Assembly (NCBI GenBank): GCA_030549335.1
Contig: CM060198.1
Coordinates: 42,076,353 to 42,140,352 of the forward strand
Source of the DNA: Pontederia crassipes
Taxonomy: Eukaryota > Streptophyta > Magnoliopsida > Commelinales > Pontederiaceae
Direction: 5' to 3'
Length of the DNA stretch: 64,000 nucleotides
Below, piece by piece: positions 1-11,999 of the stretch (positions are counted from its first letter, which is position 1; the number at the start of each line of letters is the position of its first letter). The notes under the pieces are model-generated. The model was given only the letters and a program-made list of their open reading frames with translations. It searched no databases and was not told the origin of the DNA. The position numbers and the translations under genes were made by a program.

Positions 1-300
1 TGCCAAATTAGGAGCTCCTTGAATGCTATGACATCACTTATAAAGCGCATGGGAGATCAAGAAGGTGCGGTAAAATATAGCGTCTCATTTGGGGTCACCA
101 TAGGGCGACGTTGTGCCTCGAATACTCAATGCAACTTCAATGTTATGGTGTCACCATTAGCTCTCCAAATATAGCACCAATATGGCATTGACAGCCTGAG
201 GCGTTAAACATTTCACATCGTGTACATGCGACGCTGAGTCGATGCTAAAGTGGCATTAGTTATTATGTGATGCTACAGTGTCACTAATGATGCGCCAATT
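1..300. repeat. CACTA-type subterminal repeat fragment
   Basis: The stretch is full of short direct and inverted copies of motifs such as GCGATGCTA, GGCATTAG and GACGCT, the texture of CACTA subterminal regions and related to the motifs of the element at 2218-12892. No terminus or coding sequence is visible, so it is probably the inside edge of an element that begins left of the window. Confidence 0.5.
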
Positions 301-370
301 TGATCATTAAACTTTCACTAGTTAATTGATTGTATATTAATTATAATCATAGCAATGTTATATGTGCAAT

Positions 371-926
371 CACTACAAAAAATTGGCAAATTAGAGATGC
401 CAAATAGCGACACAAAAGCGATGGCACTACCTTAGCGCCAAAGGTGTCGCAGCAACGTCGATTTTGGGCTGTCAAATAGGCGATGCTACTTGCCTTGAAG
501 TAGCATCGTCGTGGCAACTACTACAAAAAAACTGCATAATAGCGATGTGATTTAGCGTCTCCATATTGGGCAACGCTAAATCAATGCCAATAGTGTCTCA
601 ATAGCGACATCATTGGTCGCCAAAAGGAGACGCTAACTACTTCTCTATAGCATCAATTTAGCGTCGCATTAGCGTTACAGGATGTCAACGCTAAATTAGG
701 CTCTATGGCGACGCTACTTCGTCGCTATTGTCACGCACAAAAACTAGAAAACTCATGATAGATGATAGCATTGTATTAGCATCACAAGCTTGTGACGCTA
801 ACTTAACATCACCGCGGCTGCGACGCTAAACTGACGCTAAAATAAGAGGCAATACTAACACCGACGCCTTGTGTTGTATTGGCATCGACAATTGCGACAC
901 TAAGTAGATGCTAGTTTTACTATAAT
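371..926. mobile_element. CACTA-type terminus, truncated or degenerate non-autonomous element
   Basis: A canonical CACTA end, CACTACAAAAAATTGGC, starts at 371 and is followed by about 550 bp dense in TAGCGTC and GACGCTA subterminal motifs. A second terminus-like sequence (CTACTACAAAAAAACTGC) starts near 518, so two related ends may be stacked. The last motif-bearing sequence is near 905-922 and no clean reverse terminus or 3-bp duplication is present. It has no ORF and is probably a truncated relative of the element at 2218-12892. Confidence 0.6.
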
Positions 927-2130
927 AATAATAATAATATAATATAAACCATACTATACTATATTATTCTATTATATAATATACAAAAATTAATATACGA
1001 TGCTATACATACGTTATACTCCAGTTCCCAAATTCCAAAATTGGGGGAATAGTGCTTCTTTATTTTTCATCGGATTCAAATAGCAATTGTCGAAGATCAG
1101 AATTGCAAAATTTGCACCTCCCATAGACCATGTCAAATAGATCTTTCACTATTTTTGGGAATTTTAGGAAGCCGGATGGTAGAGTTATGAACCTAGGGGA
1201 AAAAAGCTTCTAACGTGAGTCTAGCAGGAATCGTTTGAAACACAAATTACAGACCCGTATGGATCGATGCGAGCTGTCCACTCGCATATGAATCACAGCG
1301 ATCGAGGTCAAAAGGAACTCAATAAAATGAGCAAAGTTTCGAAATATAAACGGACGGTTCTCTTTAATCGCAGCCAAAAAATAAGTGTTTCGCAGGGCTT
1401 GGGAAGGTAGGGTAGCGCAAATGTCATGGAGTTCAAACCGTTGCAATAACGGACTCCCATTTTAAATTTCAAGCATACGATAATCCGACATCATCAAGGT
1501 TTTTTTATAAAAAAAAGTAAATTTCATGAAAGTTTTGATGTGTTGCAGAAGAATTCAAAAAGACAAATCTTTTATTCTCTCTTTTTAACCATCATTCTTT
1601 CTTCAACAAGAATCATGCAACTTTCTCTTTCTATGCTCTATTTATAATGTAATAATGTCTACAAAAATCATATTATAATTAAAATTTTAATTTAAGAATT
1701 TGGTTTATATTGATTATACCTTCGAAAATTTATTGGACCAATAAAACTTCTTTCAGTCCTACTTGCACTCCTGGTTAAAATGTAGTTAATTTTATTGAAG
1801 TTTTCAAAAAATTAGTTAATCAAAATCGTAACACTGCTTTTCTCGATTAATTGAAGCATAATTTGTAGACTCCAAAGTAAATGTGTCATTATGGAAACAT
1901 AATTATATATCATGTCCACAATAATTGGGTCTGTGTTTAATTTGTAGGCTCCTTCAAGTTGCAAAATATCAGGAATATATAGCCAACTTAGAGTAAAGAA
2001 GACCATGTTTCCAAACTGTCACCTTTTATACTTACCACCTATTAGCTCAATTTCAGAGAGGATTTTTCATTTCTCCAAAAAAGAAAATATAGAGTTCTAT
2101 ATTTATATATATTTGTGTGTGAGGTTAAGT
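927..2130. other. intergenic, no gene recognised
   Basis: It starts with an ATA-rich simple tract (about 921-1010). 1045-1460 is less AT-rich and has no ATG-initiated ORF of note; the 78-codon minus-strand frame there opens at a TTG. 1500-2130 is AT-rich. No domain, RNA gene or element end was seen. Confidence 0.5.
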
Positions 2131-2233
2131 AGCATGCGAACAACTTTTGTACAATCAATATGCAACCAATAAATTAGAATAGTTATATCATAATTATATG
2201 GTTGAGATTCAACATCTCACTATAAGAAAATGG

Positions 2234-2670
2234 GCAATTAGCGACCAAAGATAAGCGATGCTAGGGTGGCATTATTACGTCTCCGTGGTGAAGAGTGCCT
2301 CATTCGCGTCTAGCTAGCGCCACAAAAATGAGACGCTGCATATCGGTGGCTACTAGCATCGCAATGGAGTCAAAGGAAATGAGACGCTATTAGCGCCATG
2401 AGTTGACGCTACCTCGACATTATTAAGATGCATGGTTTGCGGCTGTGCGTAGAAAACATGCGTCACTAAGTCGACGTGCAAGGGGCGCTAGGTATGAGGC
2501 ACGATTTCGGCACCCACGAGTCGCTACTCCAGGCGCTAGGAAGGTACTGATGTGACGTAATATGATGATGTACGCGTCGCCAATGAGACACGACTATGGC
2601 ACTAAGGATGATATATTTAACTCAACGTCGACAATCTTTGCGACGTGAATGGGACGCTATGGAGTCATGA
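2234..2670. repeat. CACTA left subterminal repeat region
   Basis: It contains many direct and inverted short motifs (GAGACGCT, GCGATGCTAG, GACGCTATT, CGACGTG). In CACTA elements such repeats bind the element-encoded DNA-binding protein. It ends where the AT-rich spacer begins near 2680. Confidence 0.8.
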
Positions 2671-2761
2671 CTTTCAAATTTTTTTTTACCCATTCAAGCC
2701 TCATTTTTCCCCTTCCCAGACCATACAATTATATAATGCATATAAAAATGCATTGATATTA

Positions 2762-2855
2762 ATCACAAGCAATATAAAAGCATCACAGGGAGTATAAGAG
2801 AATCACATGCAATATAAGAGCATCACGGGCAATATAAAAGCATCATAGGCATAAT
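2762..2855. repeat. 20-bp tandem repeat
   Basis: About 4.5 tandem units with an exact 20-bp period start at 2762, 2782, 2802, 2822 and 2842. The unit consensus is ATCACRKGCAATATAARAGC. It lies downstream of the Transposase_24-like gene inside the CACTA element and has no coding potential. Confidence 0.85.
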
Positions 2856-2983
2856 ATTTAATGTATATGAAAAGTAATAAACCAAACTAAAAACTATATG
2901 TATATCTAAATCTATAAGTAACAAAAGCATTGTTTGTATTCATGGGTTGTTTCTATCCTAGGTTTGGGAGTTATTGTTATCAT

Positions 2984-5160
2984 TCAGAAATTCGACCCAG
3001 ACGTGCTCGGTCCATGGCCTCGCGGGGTTGGATTCTGCGTCGGGATCAATCCCTGAATCATCTGTAATAGCAGAGCCAACTGCTGCGACAACTTCTCTGA
3101 CACCTGCCGTGATATCTGATCGGATAACTGCTGTGATAGCTGTTGTAATAATTGCGTCACATCAGGTGCAGCGGATGAGCTCGCAGTGGATGAGCTCGCA
3201 ACAGATGGACCACCTGCATATCCTCCGATCCTCCTAGGTATCTGAACGGCTGTGCCGAGGCCAAACAAGTACCCCCCTCATGTCGTGCTGGCCACCTCCT
3301 CCCAAATAGCAGGGTCCTCTACGAAATAAAAAAAATCATACAATCATATAATATATAAATTATATATCAAGAAACACAAATTAAAAACATGACAAACCAA
3401 CGAAGAAACATTACCTGGTGGCTGAGTACTCGGATCATTTCCAAACTTTTCAGCCATTTTCACATTATAATCATCCTATAAAATTTAAACATTCTATATT
3501 TCAAAAATAGTGCACTAACGGCAACAACCAAATGACCATATCTTGAGACTTACCAGAAGCCTACGAGCAGTGGGCATGACTGGGTCATTTGTCTTCTGGC
3601 TCTTATGCGTGACCTCATAGACCACACGAAAGTCTGTGGGACCGCCTTCTTTCTCCTCCTACAATAAAGTTTCAAATTTGATAACATAAGTATAAGTCAA
3701 AAGTTTGATAAATTAAATTTATATGTAAATTACCATGCGTCATCCATGCTCGTCAAATCGCATCGATCCTCCTGTGTGGATGTGGGCTTCGGGCTTCGAA
3801 AGATGGTTAACTCTTGCCTTTTTTGACTTCCTTTGCCATCGTTCATCCGTCCTTTGTGAACATCAAATACTTACACTTTCAAAAACTATCATTTTCATAA
3901 AAATAATTTAAAAGTAAACATACTTACCACTTCTTACAGAGGGACTCCCAAATTGAGCGCCTAATATGTCTTGCATCTTTGTATGCCCTGCTCCAAAGTG
4001 AGGCCGGCGGACGTGACGACCTTGCGAAACATGTATAATCAATTTTGGAGGCATTTCGTTATGACCTCCTCAAAAGCTCTCCGGATCGTCCCTAAACTAA
4101 GATCTGGATGAAACTGATTTCCCTCCTACAAATAGAACGTTAAAATTTAGTAATTTTAAAATAAATATAAATCAAATTATGTAACCCAAATAGAAGATCG
4201 TACCGTAAAGGCTCGAAAGATGTCATCCCACACCTGAATTGGGACATCTTTCCAGGATCCTGCCCCTTCCAATAAGTGAGAAAGAATGAGAGCACTGACA
4301 TCCTGCACGGTACTAGCGGCGATGAAAGTGGTCCTGCCAATTACAAAGAAGAATTAATTTTCAATGATAACCAAAACTATAATAAAATTTGTACAACTTA
4401 TTTAACTTACGGTCGAGCGATATTATTCACAGTGACCATCCCATTATCGTGTAACCCCACTTCATCACTCAAAGAGGAATCATCATCCGGTATAGCTGGG
4501 ATAGGCTGTGAAGGCCCGACGTCATCTACGAGCCCTAATACATAATAAATCGTTAGTGTCATACCAAATTAAAGTTATGATAATTCATAGATGTACAGTA
4601 ATGTTCTAACCTCGATTGATGTGTACCGCAGCATGATCAGTGGCAGTCCGCTCGTCTGAATGTATTGAGCCAACTGCTTGTGCTATCGATGGCGTAGAAA
4701 CTAAAATTATTTAAAAAATAATTAATATGATTAATTAAGAAATGTCAATAACAATAAATATATCACCTGACGTAAGATGTCGCTCGCCAACGCTAGAATG
4801 TGGTGAAGCATCTGGTATTCTCGTCGGTGGCGGTGGGGTAGCAACTGTCATCATAAGAAAATACATAAAATTTGGCTCCTATTTAAAATTGTATATCACC
4901 TACAATGTGTCATGTACCTAGAGTGATACGCAGAGCAGACCCACCAAGGATCACCTACTATGTGACGATCCGGCTACGTGCCCCGTCGGCGGCGGAGGAA
5001 CTGATATTATTAAAAAATGAAATTAACTATTCTAATCAACTATAAATAAGTAGCTAACAATAATTATATTACCTGATGGTTGTGATGTCTGACTCATTTG
5101 GAGTGAACGCCTGGAAGAGCGAGATGACCCAGATGCTCGACCCCTCGACCCCTCATTTTA
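2984..5160 (-). pseudogene. CACTA second gene, plant Transposase_24-like (TNPA-type) protein, multi-exon, probably defective
   Basis: This minus-strand multi-exon gene lies downstream of the transposase, as in plant CACTA elements. Short open segments separated by AT-rich intron-like DNA can be read: Pro/Ser-rich N-terminal exons (about 5160-4430), a segment ending in KDVPIQVWDDIFRAF (about 4325-4190), one with a HTGGS motif (about 3840-3725), one with YEVTHKS (about 3660-3550), and a final Gln-rich exon rich in SQQLSDQISRQVSEKLSQQL heptads (3268-2984), likely a coiled coil. HTGGS and EVTHK are hallmarks of the plant Transposase_24 (Ptta/En/Spm) family, inferred to bind the subterminal repeats. 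The HTGGS segment runs into an in-frame TGA. Exon borders were judged by eye. Confidence 0.6.
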
Positions 5161-5289
5161 TAACTGAAAAAAAAGAAAAAAACTTCTCTTATCTTCGGTA
5201 ACCATATATAACCTAAAAAAAGAAGTAAAAAGCTTATGTCATTAGAATAACTACGGGATTCATTCACTTGTTTCATATTCTGATTCATT

Positions 5290-8200
5290 TTCATCATCTT
5301 CATCATAGTCGCTATAATCTCAGTTCGAGTCATCGTCAACGAAATTATCAAAGTTCACATACAAGAGGTCATTTGAATTGAACTCTTCCATTGGCTCAGC
5401 GTCTTCGACCAATTAAAAATTCTCAACTCCATCGGCTGCATCAATCGTCTCATTCACTCTATCTTCTTGATAGTAATCATCCATGTACACATCGTTGTGT
5501 ACTGATGATGTTTCATTGTCATATACCATTATTTCTGCTAAGAATAGTCTACACCTCACCTTGCATGATGCCCACCATTCATCCTTGGTTCTTTTCGATG
5601 GATACTTAGTGTAGTACACTTATTGTGTTTGTTCCGCCAATACGAATGGATCGTATGACTGAAGTCTCGACCGAGGGTTAATATCCACCAATTTAAACTT
5701 TTGATTAATCCGAACTCCTTTCTCTAGATCGAACCAATGGCACTTTAGCACCACGACTTTGTTAGATTTTCCCAAATAAGAAAATTCTAGGATATCTTCT
5801 ATAACACCGTAGTAATCAAAGTCGTTGTCTCCGTACATGCTTTCTAGAACACATATGCCTTTATTAATAGTTGAACGTTGTCTGCTATATTCTTCTGTAT
5901 GGAAACGATATCCATTGACTATGACGCTGTAGTAGCTAAGAACTTGTTTCTTCGGGCCATGACTGAGATCTCGTATTTTGTTCTCTTTGATTGAGCCATT
6001 AATAACCTATAACAAAATTAACTAAAAACTTTAGTAAAAGTTACAAACTTATAATAATTTATAAGAATAAGCTGAAAGATTTCTCACTTCACATCTCAAC
6101 CACTCGGCAAAATGTTCGTCTCGTAATAACTCATCGTTTGAAACTAACGGATTGATTTCTCGCTGTAATTCTTCGAATTTCCTGAATTCATAGTTTTCAT
6201 ATAATGAAATCATATAGCAACAATTAACTTTAAATTATATAACAAATTAGAACAAATTGTCTTACTCGAGACACGACGTCACTTCACTACAATTTACAAG
6301 AACATAATTCTCAACGGCGGTGAGATCTCTATCATTCAAGATAACTTTGCGTCCTGCACCAAGAAGTCGACATGGGTACTTTAAGATAGATAGAATATTC
6401 ATGTCAACTTCTCTTTCACCACCATCATCATTTCTTGGAACTTGGGTGTGTCGTGATGGTATGTGTGGCTCAAAGTATTTTGAAGTGAAGTTTGACACCT
6501 CAATGAAATATGTTTCACATATGGAGCCTTCAATTTTTGCCTTATTTTTCGCCTTCCTTTTCAAATATAACATGCACCTTTCGAAAGAATACATCCATCG
6601 ATACTGAATCGAATCCGTAATTTTTGTTTCATATGGTAGATGTACAATGAAATGTTCCATCACAATAAAGAAAGAAGGTGAAAATATCTTCTCAACCTTG
6701 CACACGGTAATCACAATAGAAGTCTCTAACCGAGAGATGTCTCCTTTCCAAACGATGGATGCACAAAGCTCTTTAAAGAACATAGACAATTCTGTTAAAA
6801 CCTCCCAGATGGCCTTTGGCAAAAGTTCTTTAAAGGCAATTGGAAGCATCCTTTGCATAAAAATATGACAGTCATGACTCTTCATCTCATGTATCTTCCC
6901 ATTGTTCAAGTTAAAACAACGAGATATGTTTGATACATATCCGTCGGGGAATTTCAATTGCTTTACCCATTCCAAAATCACTTTTCTTTGATCATTGCTC
7001 AAGACATAAGTAGCTTTTGGTTTTTTACATTTACCATTTTGAAGATGAATGATATCTAACTCTGGTCTTTTGCATATTAATTTCATGTCTTCGCGAGCCT
7101 GTATGCTATCTTTTGTTCTTCCTTTAACATCCATAATAGTGTTGAAGATGTTGTCAAATATGTTCTTCTTCTCATACATGACGTTCAAGTTATGACGTAC
7201 CAAATTTGAAGACTAGTAAGACAACTTCCAAAAAATACTTCTTTTCTCCCAATTATGTTCCCTTTCAAACCCAATTTGCTTGTAACTACCGGCCTTCAGT
7301 CCAAATGAGACCTCACTAAGCTTGTTTACTTGCTCTAATAATTCTTGTCCCGTCAAATGAGTTGGAGACAAAGTGTTCTCGGATGTATTCTTTTTAAATG
7401 AGTTTCGAACACAATGCATCAAATTCTCCAATGGCAAAAACATCCTATGACAATCAAACCAGCAAACTTTCCTACAGTTTTTCAAATAAAATGATTTTGT
7501 ATTCTTTCCACATATGGGACAAGCGAGTTTTCCTTTTGTGCTCCAACCACTCAACATTTCATATGCCAGAAAATCACATATGGTCCACTTTAATGCGGCT
7601 TTCATAATGAAATTTTTGTTTTTAGATTTGTCATAGGTAATCACGCCATCCTCTCACCACATCTTGAGTTCATATATCAAAGGTCTTAAGTAAACATCTA
7701 AACTTTTACCAGGAGATCGAGAACCCGGGATCATATAGGTAAGCAATATATTCTCTCGTCTCATACACATGCTTAGAGGCAAATTATAAGGTGTCACAAA
7801 AATTGGCCAACATTAATAAGCAGTACTTGATGAGCCAAATGGGTTGAAGCCATCGGTGCAAAGTCCTAATCTAACATTGCGTGATTTTGCAGAAAAAGCC
7901 GGATGAAGTCCATTAAATCATCTCCATGCCTCCGCATCCGAAGGATGTGTAATTAAATTTTGATCTTCACGTGCCCCTTCTCTGTGCCACCTCATAAATG
8001 ATGCAATTTTTTCAGAAAGAAATAGTCGTTGTAATTTTCGAACAATCGGAAAGTATCTAAATATTGCATCTGCCAATTTTTTTTTTGAACTTTGGGAATT
8101 CTTTTTCGGCTTGAATCTGTGCTCGCCACAAATAGAATAACTCATAAATGAGTTGTTTTCCTTATAGTACAACATGCAATGATTGCGGCATGCATCAATC

Positions 8201-8844
8201 TTCTGATATTCCAACCATAAATCTCTCATCAATCATTTGCACTTGTAAAAATGTCCTAGTAATTTCTCTGAAGCTGGAAGCATACTCTTATCAGTGGCAA
8301 GCATCCGATCAAAATAACTTTCGCTCATATTAAATTCTGATTTTAAGTTCATTAGTTGTGCCACTGCAGAAAGTGTAGTTTGCTTCACGCATCCATCCCA
8401 TAAAGGTTCATATGCTTCTTCGAGAAGATTATAAAACTTAGAAGCCGAAGGATTCTGAACTTCTTCAATTAATGTTTTGCCAATATTTTCTCTTAACATT
8501 GCATCTCGTATCATGTCCCTGTATGGATTGCTCGAGTCGCACACAACAGTATCTACATTATTTGTTTCTTTAGCCCATCTTTCTTCGCCATGAAAGAACT
8601 AATTGGTGTATGTCAGTAAGAAACCATTATAATATAAATCCTTCTGTACATCATATCTTAATTTCCACTGATAACATTTGCACTTCCGGCATGGACATAA
8701 GATTTCGCAATATGAAGAAGCAACACCTTCATTTTGATATGCCACATTAATGAATTCATCAACACCATCCTTATATTCTTCAGTTATGACACCATGTTTA
8801 TCCTTCCAATGACGAATCCAACTATGATCTGGCTTTATCATTTC
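5290..8844 (-). pseudogene. CACTA TNP2-type transposase, inactivated by multiple stops
   Basis: This is the DDE-type transposase that would cut at the CACTA termini. In order along the minus strand: a transposase-associated N-terminal domain starting near a Met at 8844, with CPCRKCKC; a linker (8544-7918) with LEEAYEPLWDGC and YQKIDACRNHCMLYYKEN; the TNP2 core (about 7917-7213) with LGLCTDGFNPFG, MLSGWSTKGKLACPICGK and NWEKRSIFW; a DUF4218 block (7203-6266) with MEHFIVHLPYE and YSFERCMLYLKRKAKNKA; and a DUF4216 block (about 6000-5413) with NGYRFHTEEYS and VVLKCHWFD, then an acidic C-terminus. Typical splice signals suggest an intron after about 6266. At least six in-frame stops interrupt it (after the N-terminal domain, at 8233, 7918, two in 7917-7645, and 7213), with another near 5620. 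It cannot make a full-length product. Confidence 0.88.
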
Positions 8845-9045
8845 TGTAACGGATAATATTAAGCCATATATAAATAAATTCGTGTACTTGAAACGTGTGA
8901 TTTTAAACTTACGAAGACCAAAATCACATGTTTCAAGTACTTCATCGTCGAACCATAATCTCATTTTATCACCAAGAATGTGGAAGTACATCCTTAGTAA
9001 AATTTATGAGAACATGATCAAAAAGAGGTTCTAGAATTATAAAAA

Positions 9046-9262
9046 AAAATAGTTTAACTTAACATGCATTACTAACTTAGTACATCCTTAGTAACTAACT
9101 TAACAATAATAGTTTCAAGTAATTAAGTAGTATTTAACTTAACATGCATTACTAACTAACTTAACAACAAAACAATCAAGTAATTCAGTAGTATTTAACT
9201 TAACATGCATTAGTTCATAACTTTCAAGTAATTAAGTAGTATTTAACTACATGCATTAATAA
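9046..9262. repeat. tandem repeat, period about 48-61 bp
   Basis: Three to four degenerate copies of a unit contain GTAGTATTTAACTTAACATG (GTAGTATTT starts at 9127, 9188 and 9236). It sits directly upstream of the transposase, between its likely first exon and the G-rich tract, so it may be part of the promoter or leader. Confidence 0.7.
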
Positions 9263-9301
9263 TTAACTTAACATGGTGGCGGGCTAGTACCTTCTTAACT
9301 G

Positions 9302-10140
9302 GTGAGGGATGGCGTCGGACAGCGGTGGAGGAAAGCGACGGGCGACGGCCGACAGAGGAGCACAGTCGGCGAGCGGACGAGGCGGAGGGAGGAGGAGGAG
9401 GAGGCGGCGGCGGACGTCGGCGCGGTGGCAGGCGGCGGTGGAGGAGGAGGAGGAGGCGGTGGAGGGCGGACGAGGCAGAGGGAGGAGGAGGAGGAGGAGG
9501 AGGAGGTGGCAGTGGAGGCGGAGGCGAACGTCGGCGCGGTGGCGGAGGGTGGAGGAGGAGGCGGAGGCAAACGTCGGCGCGGTGGCGGAGGGCGGTGGAG
9601 GAGGCGGAGGCGGCGGTAGAGGGCGGCGGAGGGGCGCGGTGGAGGTGGCGGACGGGCGCGGTGGAGGAGGCGGTGGAGTAGGCAGAGGGGCGTGGTGGAG
9701 GAGGCGGAGGCGGAGGGCGGACGTCGGAGGGGGAGGCGGTGGAGGCGGTGGAGGCGGAGGGTGGCGGAGGGGCGCGGTAGAGGAGGAGGCGGAGGGCGGC
9801 GGAGGCGGACGTCGGCGCGGTGTAGGAGGCGGAGGAAGAGGAGGACGGTGGAGGAGGAGGAGGCAGAGGAGGTAGTAGAGGTAGAGGCATCGGCGGCGGA
9901 GGCGGAGGCAGCAGAGGCAGAGGCGGAGGAGGCTAAAGGCGTCGGCGGCAGAGGCAGCAGAGGCAGAGGCGGAGGAGGCTAAAGGCGTCGGCGGCGGAGG
10001 CTGAGGCAGCAGAGGCAGAGACGGAGGAGGCTGAAGGCGTCGGCGGCAGAGGGCGCGGAGGCGGCGGGCGGCGGTCGTCGGGTGTCGGAGGAGTCGTTCG
10101 GCGACGTCGGGCGTCGGAGGTCGGGCGTCGGATGGTGGAA
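9302..10140. repeat. strand-asymmetric G-rich (GGA/GGC/GAG) tract of the CACTA element
   Basis: For about 840 bp the plus strand is almost entirely G, A and scattered C with very little T, built of GGA, GGC, GAG and CGG triplets. This gives long open Gly/Arg/Glu frames on plus and Pro/Ser/Leu frames on minus; these are composition artefacts. It lies upstream of the transposase. In En/Spm the region around the first exon is also GC-rich and regulatory, so a promoter-proximal role is an inference. Runs of GG doublets give G-quadruplex and R-loop potential. Confidence 0.75.
9895..10060. repeat. three tandem copies of a 46-52 bp unit in the G-rich tract
   Basis: The block GGAGGAGGCTRAAGGCGTCGG recurs with GGCT at 9931, 9977 and 10029, each copy followed by GGCAGAGGCAGCAGAGG-type sequence. 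This marks recent tandem duplication inside the G-rich region. Confidence 0.75.
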
Positions 10141-10195
10141 GGTAAAATAGTAACAATGAAAACGAAGAAGAGGGGTTAGAGATTTAAGTAAATTT

Positions 10196-10412
10196 TTTAG
10201 CATCTCCCAAGGACGTGACGCTACGTAGATGAAATGTAGGCGCCGCTTCTATCAAAATTCGGCTAGTGCGGCGCTATGGAGAAGCTAATGTGTCGCTAAG
10301 CTAATGTAGCGACACCATAGCATCCTAGGGGCGTCGCCATAGATGTAGCGTCCCACAAATGCGACGCTAGTGAGACGCTAATTAAAAGTCTTTTTCAAAT
10401 TTTCTAGTATGT
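10196..10412. repeat. CACTA subterminal-type motif block, inner right
   Basis: A dense cluster of GACGCTA and TAGCGTC motifs ends in AAATTTTCTAGTATG (10397-10411), which resembles a decayed CACTA right terminus. It could be the end of an older or nested related element inside the larger one. Confidence 0.55.
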
Positions 10413-10558
10413 ATGTAATTTTATTTATCAATATAGCGTCTCAACGCATTTTGCCCCGTTCCAATTGTTTTATTTCCTTCCGACAATCTATCATGTATGT
10501 ATATAAAATTATAAATCTAAATATATAACAAAATTGTGTGTGTGCATATATATATATA

Positions 10559-10705
10559 GGGTTTAAAGAAAATGAAACACCTTTTACGTGAAACCCTGTG
10601 GAGCGCTTTGATCTTCTTCATCCATTTTAAAACTACGACTGAGATTAAAACTCCCATCTCTTGAGCAAAACCAGGTTACAAAAAGAAACCATCTCTTTCT
10701 CTACC
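10559..10705 (+). repeat. left TIR of the MULE-like element
   Basis: It begins GGGTTTAAAG and is the inverted partner of 11535-11681. The arms match well from the CACCTTTTAC block through AAACTCCCATCTC and fade into a shared CT-rich segment. Confidence 0.8.
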
Positions 10706-11534
10706 TCGTCGCCCCTTACAACGCTCTTCTTTTCTCTGACATCGATCTCTGACGATCCGGATGAGAAAAAAGTTTGATCGCCATCGGCCGAGGCTGACCT
10801 TGTTCTCCCTGATGCCGTCGAGCTACAACTCCTCTCCGAGAGGAAAATCCCATCGTCTTGTCCAATCCCCCTCAACGTCAAGATAACTTATGTCTCTTCT
10901 CTCGGCAATCCTTTCGGAGTCGCCTTGCTGCTAGGAACCGTGCATAATAGAACCGTGCATGTAGTGTCATCTTTCATTTTTTTAGTGGAATTTTTTTTTG
11001 CAGATGTTATACATCGTTACAAATACGGAGGCAAATCATAAAAGGTTCAAGTTCAACACTTCTACTCTGGCGTGAATGGACTGCTTGGTGCCATTAGGTG
11101 GATGCTCAGTTCAATCTCTGGCGTAATCTGACATGAATGGAAGTTTTACTCTGGAATCAATTAGCTCGGTTGAAACAACCCATAAGCTAAAACACGAGTC
11201 AAAGAACCAAAAAAGCTAAGAAAGAAAACGAAAAAGAATCCCCAAAAACACCACCTAATGAGATAACATGAACAAAGCTATTTGGAGGATTGATGGGTGA
11301 GAGGATAGTGAGGGCAACGAGGCCAATGATAACGATGAGATGGCAGCGGGGATGGTAAGGGAGCAGGACGATGAGAACTATCTCCAAGGCAATGTGATCT
11401 GCTTGGGACTATGGGATTTGCTTCGATGGCGAGGGAATCTAGCTCGATGGCAGCATGTAGCGGCAACAAGATTTTGCATCGACGGATGGAGGTCGAGCTT
11501 TTTTTTCATTCGGATTGTGAGAAATGTCGCAGAG

Positions 11535-11681
11535 AAAGAGAGAGAAGGTGGTTTTCTTTTTTAAGCTGGTTTTGCTCGAGAGATGGGAGTTTTAATCTCA
11601 ATCGTAGATTTAAAATGGACGAAGAAGATCAAAGCGCTCCACAGGGTTTCATGTAAAAGGTGTTTCACACCCATTAAACCC
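11535..11681 (-). repeat. right TIR of the MULE-like element
   Basis: This is the inverted partner of 10559-10705 and ends in CCATTAAACCC at 11671-11681. It differs from the left arm by scattered substitutions and small indels. Confidence 0.8.
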
Positions 11682-11995
11682 ATATATATATATATACGTG
11701 CGTGTGTGTGTAATATATGTGTATGTATATGTCTACGTGTGGGAGATTAAGTATTATAAATCTATCATGTATGTATGTCTATATGTATTATAAATATATG
11801 TGTATGTATACGTCTATACATGTGCGAGTCATATATAGATAACGTGTATATGTATATGTATTCGAAGTGAATATATGTGTACATGTTTAATTATATGTGT
11901 GAGATTAAGTGATAATAATATGCATATATGTACTTATTATATATAAGTATAAGTATAGACGCGTATTTATATGTCTATATGTACCCGATTAAGCG
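11682..11995. other. TA/TG-rich spacer inside the CACTA element
   Basis: Low-complexity TATATGTGTATG-type sequence starts with a (TA)n run that continues the one left of 10559. No gene was seen. Confidence 0.6.
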
Positions 11996-11999
11996 AGGG

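Larger units (their letters stand above)
10559..11681. mobile_element. non-autonomous long-TIR DNA element (MULE-like), nested in the CACTA element
   Basis: The ends are long imperfect inverted repeats of about 145 bp (10559-10705 and 11535-11681), both beginning GGGTTTAA and sharing ACCCTGTGGAGCGCTTTGATC. Both sides are flanked by ATATATATA, which fits the 9-bp TSD of Mutator-like elements but lies in an AT simple repeat and is therefore weak evidence. The 800-bp interior is less AT-rich than the surroundings. It has no transposase and no convincing ATG-initiated ORF; the frames there open at TTG. The interior could be captured host DNA. Confidence 0.75.

Noticed and set aside
9895-10060. 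CRISPR-like or coding repeat
   Set aside because: Three direct copies without unique spacers inside a low-complexity plant tract; this is ordinary tandem duplication.
9243-10203. Several overlapping long frames rich in Pro/Ser/Leu (minus) or Gly/Arg/Glu (plus)
   Set aside because: They exist in several frames at once because the DNA is a GGA/GGC-type repeat with few stop-forming bases; no domain or start context supports them.
2218-10411. A shorter CACTA element ending at 10411
   Set aside because: The end there is decayed and no TCT follows, whereas the end at 12892 matches the left terminus and has the duplication.
10645-11656. Short frames inside the MULE-like element as genes
   Set aside because: No recognisable motif; the longer minus-strand ones begin at TTG, and several run through the TIRs.
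10550-11690. ATATATATA on both sides of the MULE-like element as firm proof of a 9-bp TSD
   Set aside because: Both copies lie in a TA simple repeat, so identity is expected by chance; the long inverted arms are the real evidence.
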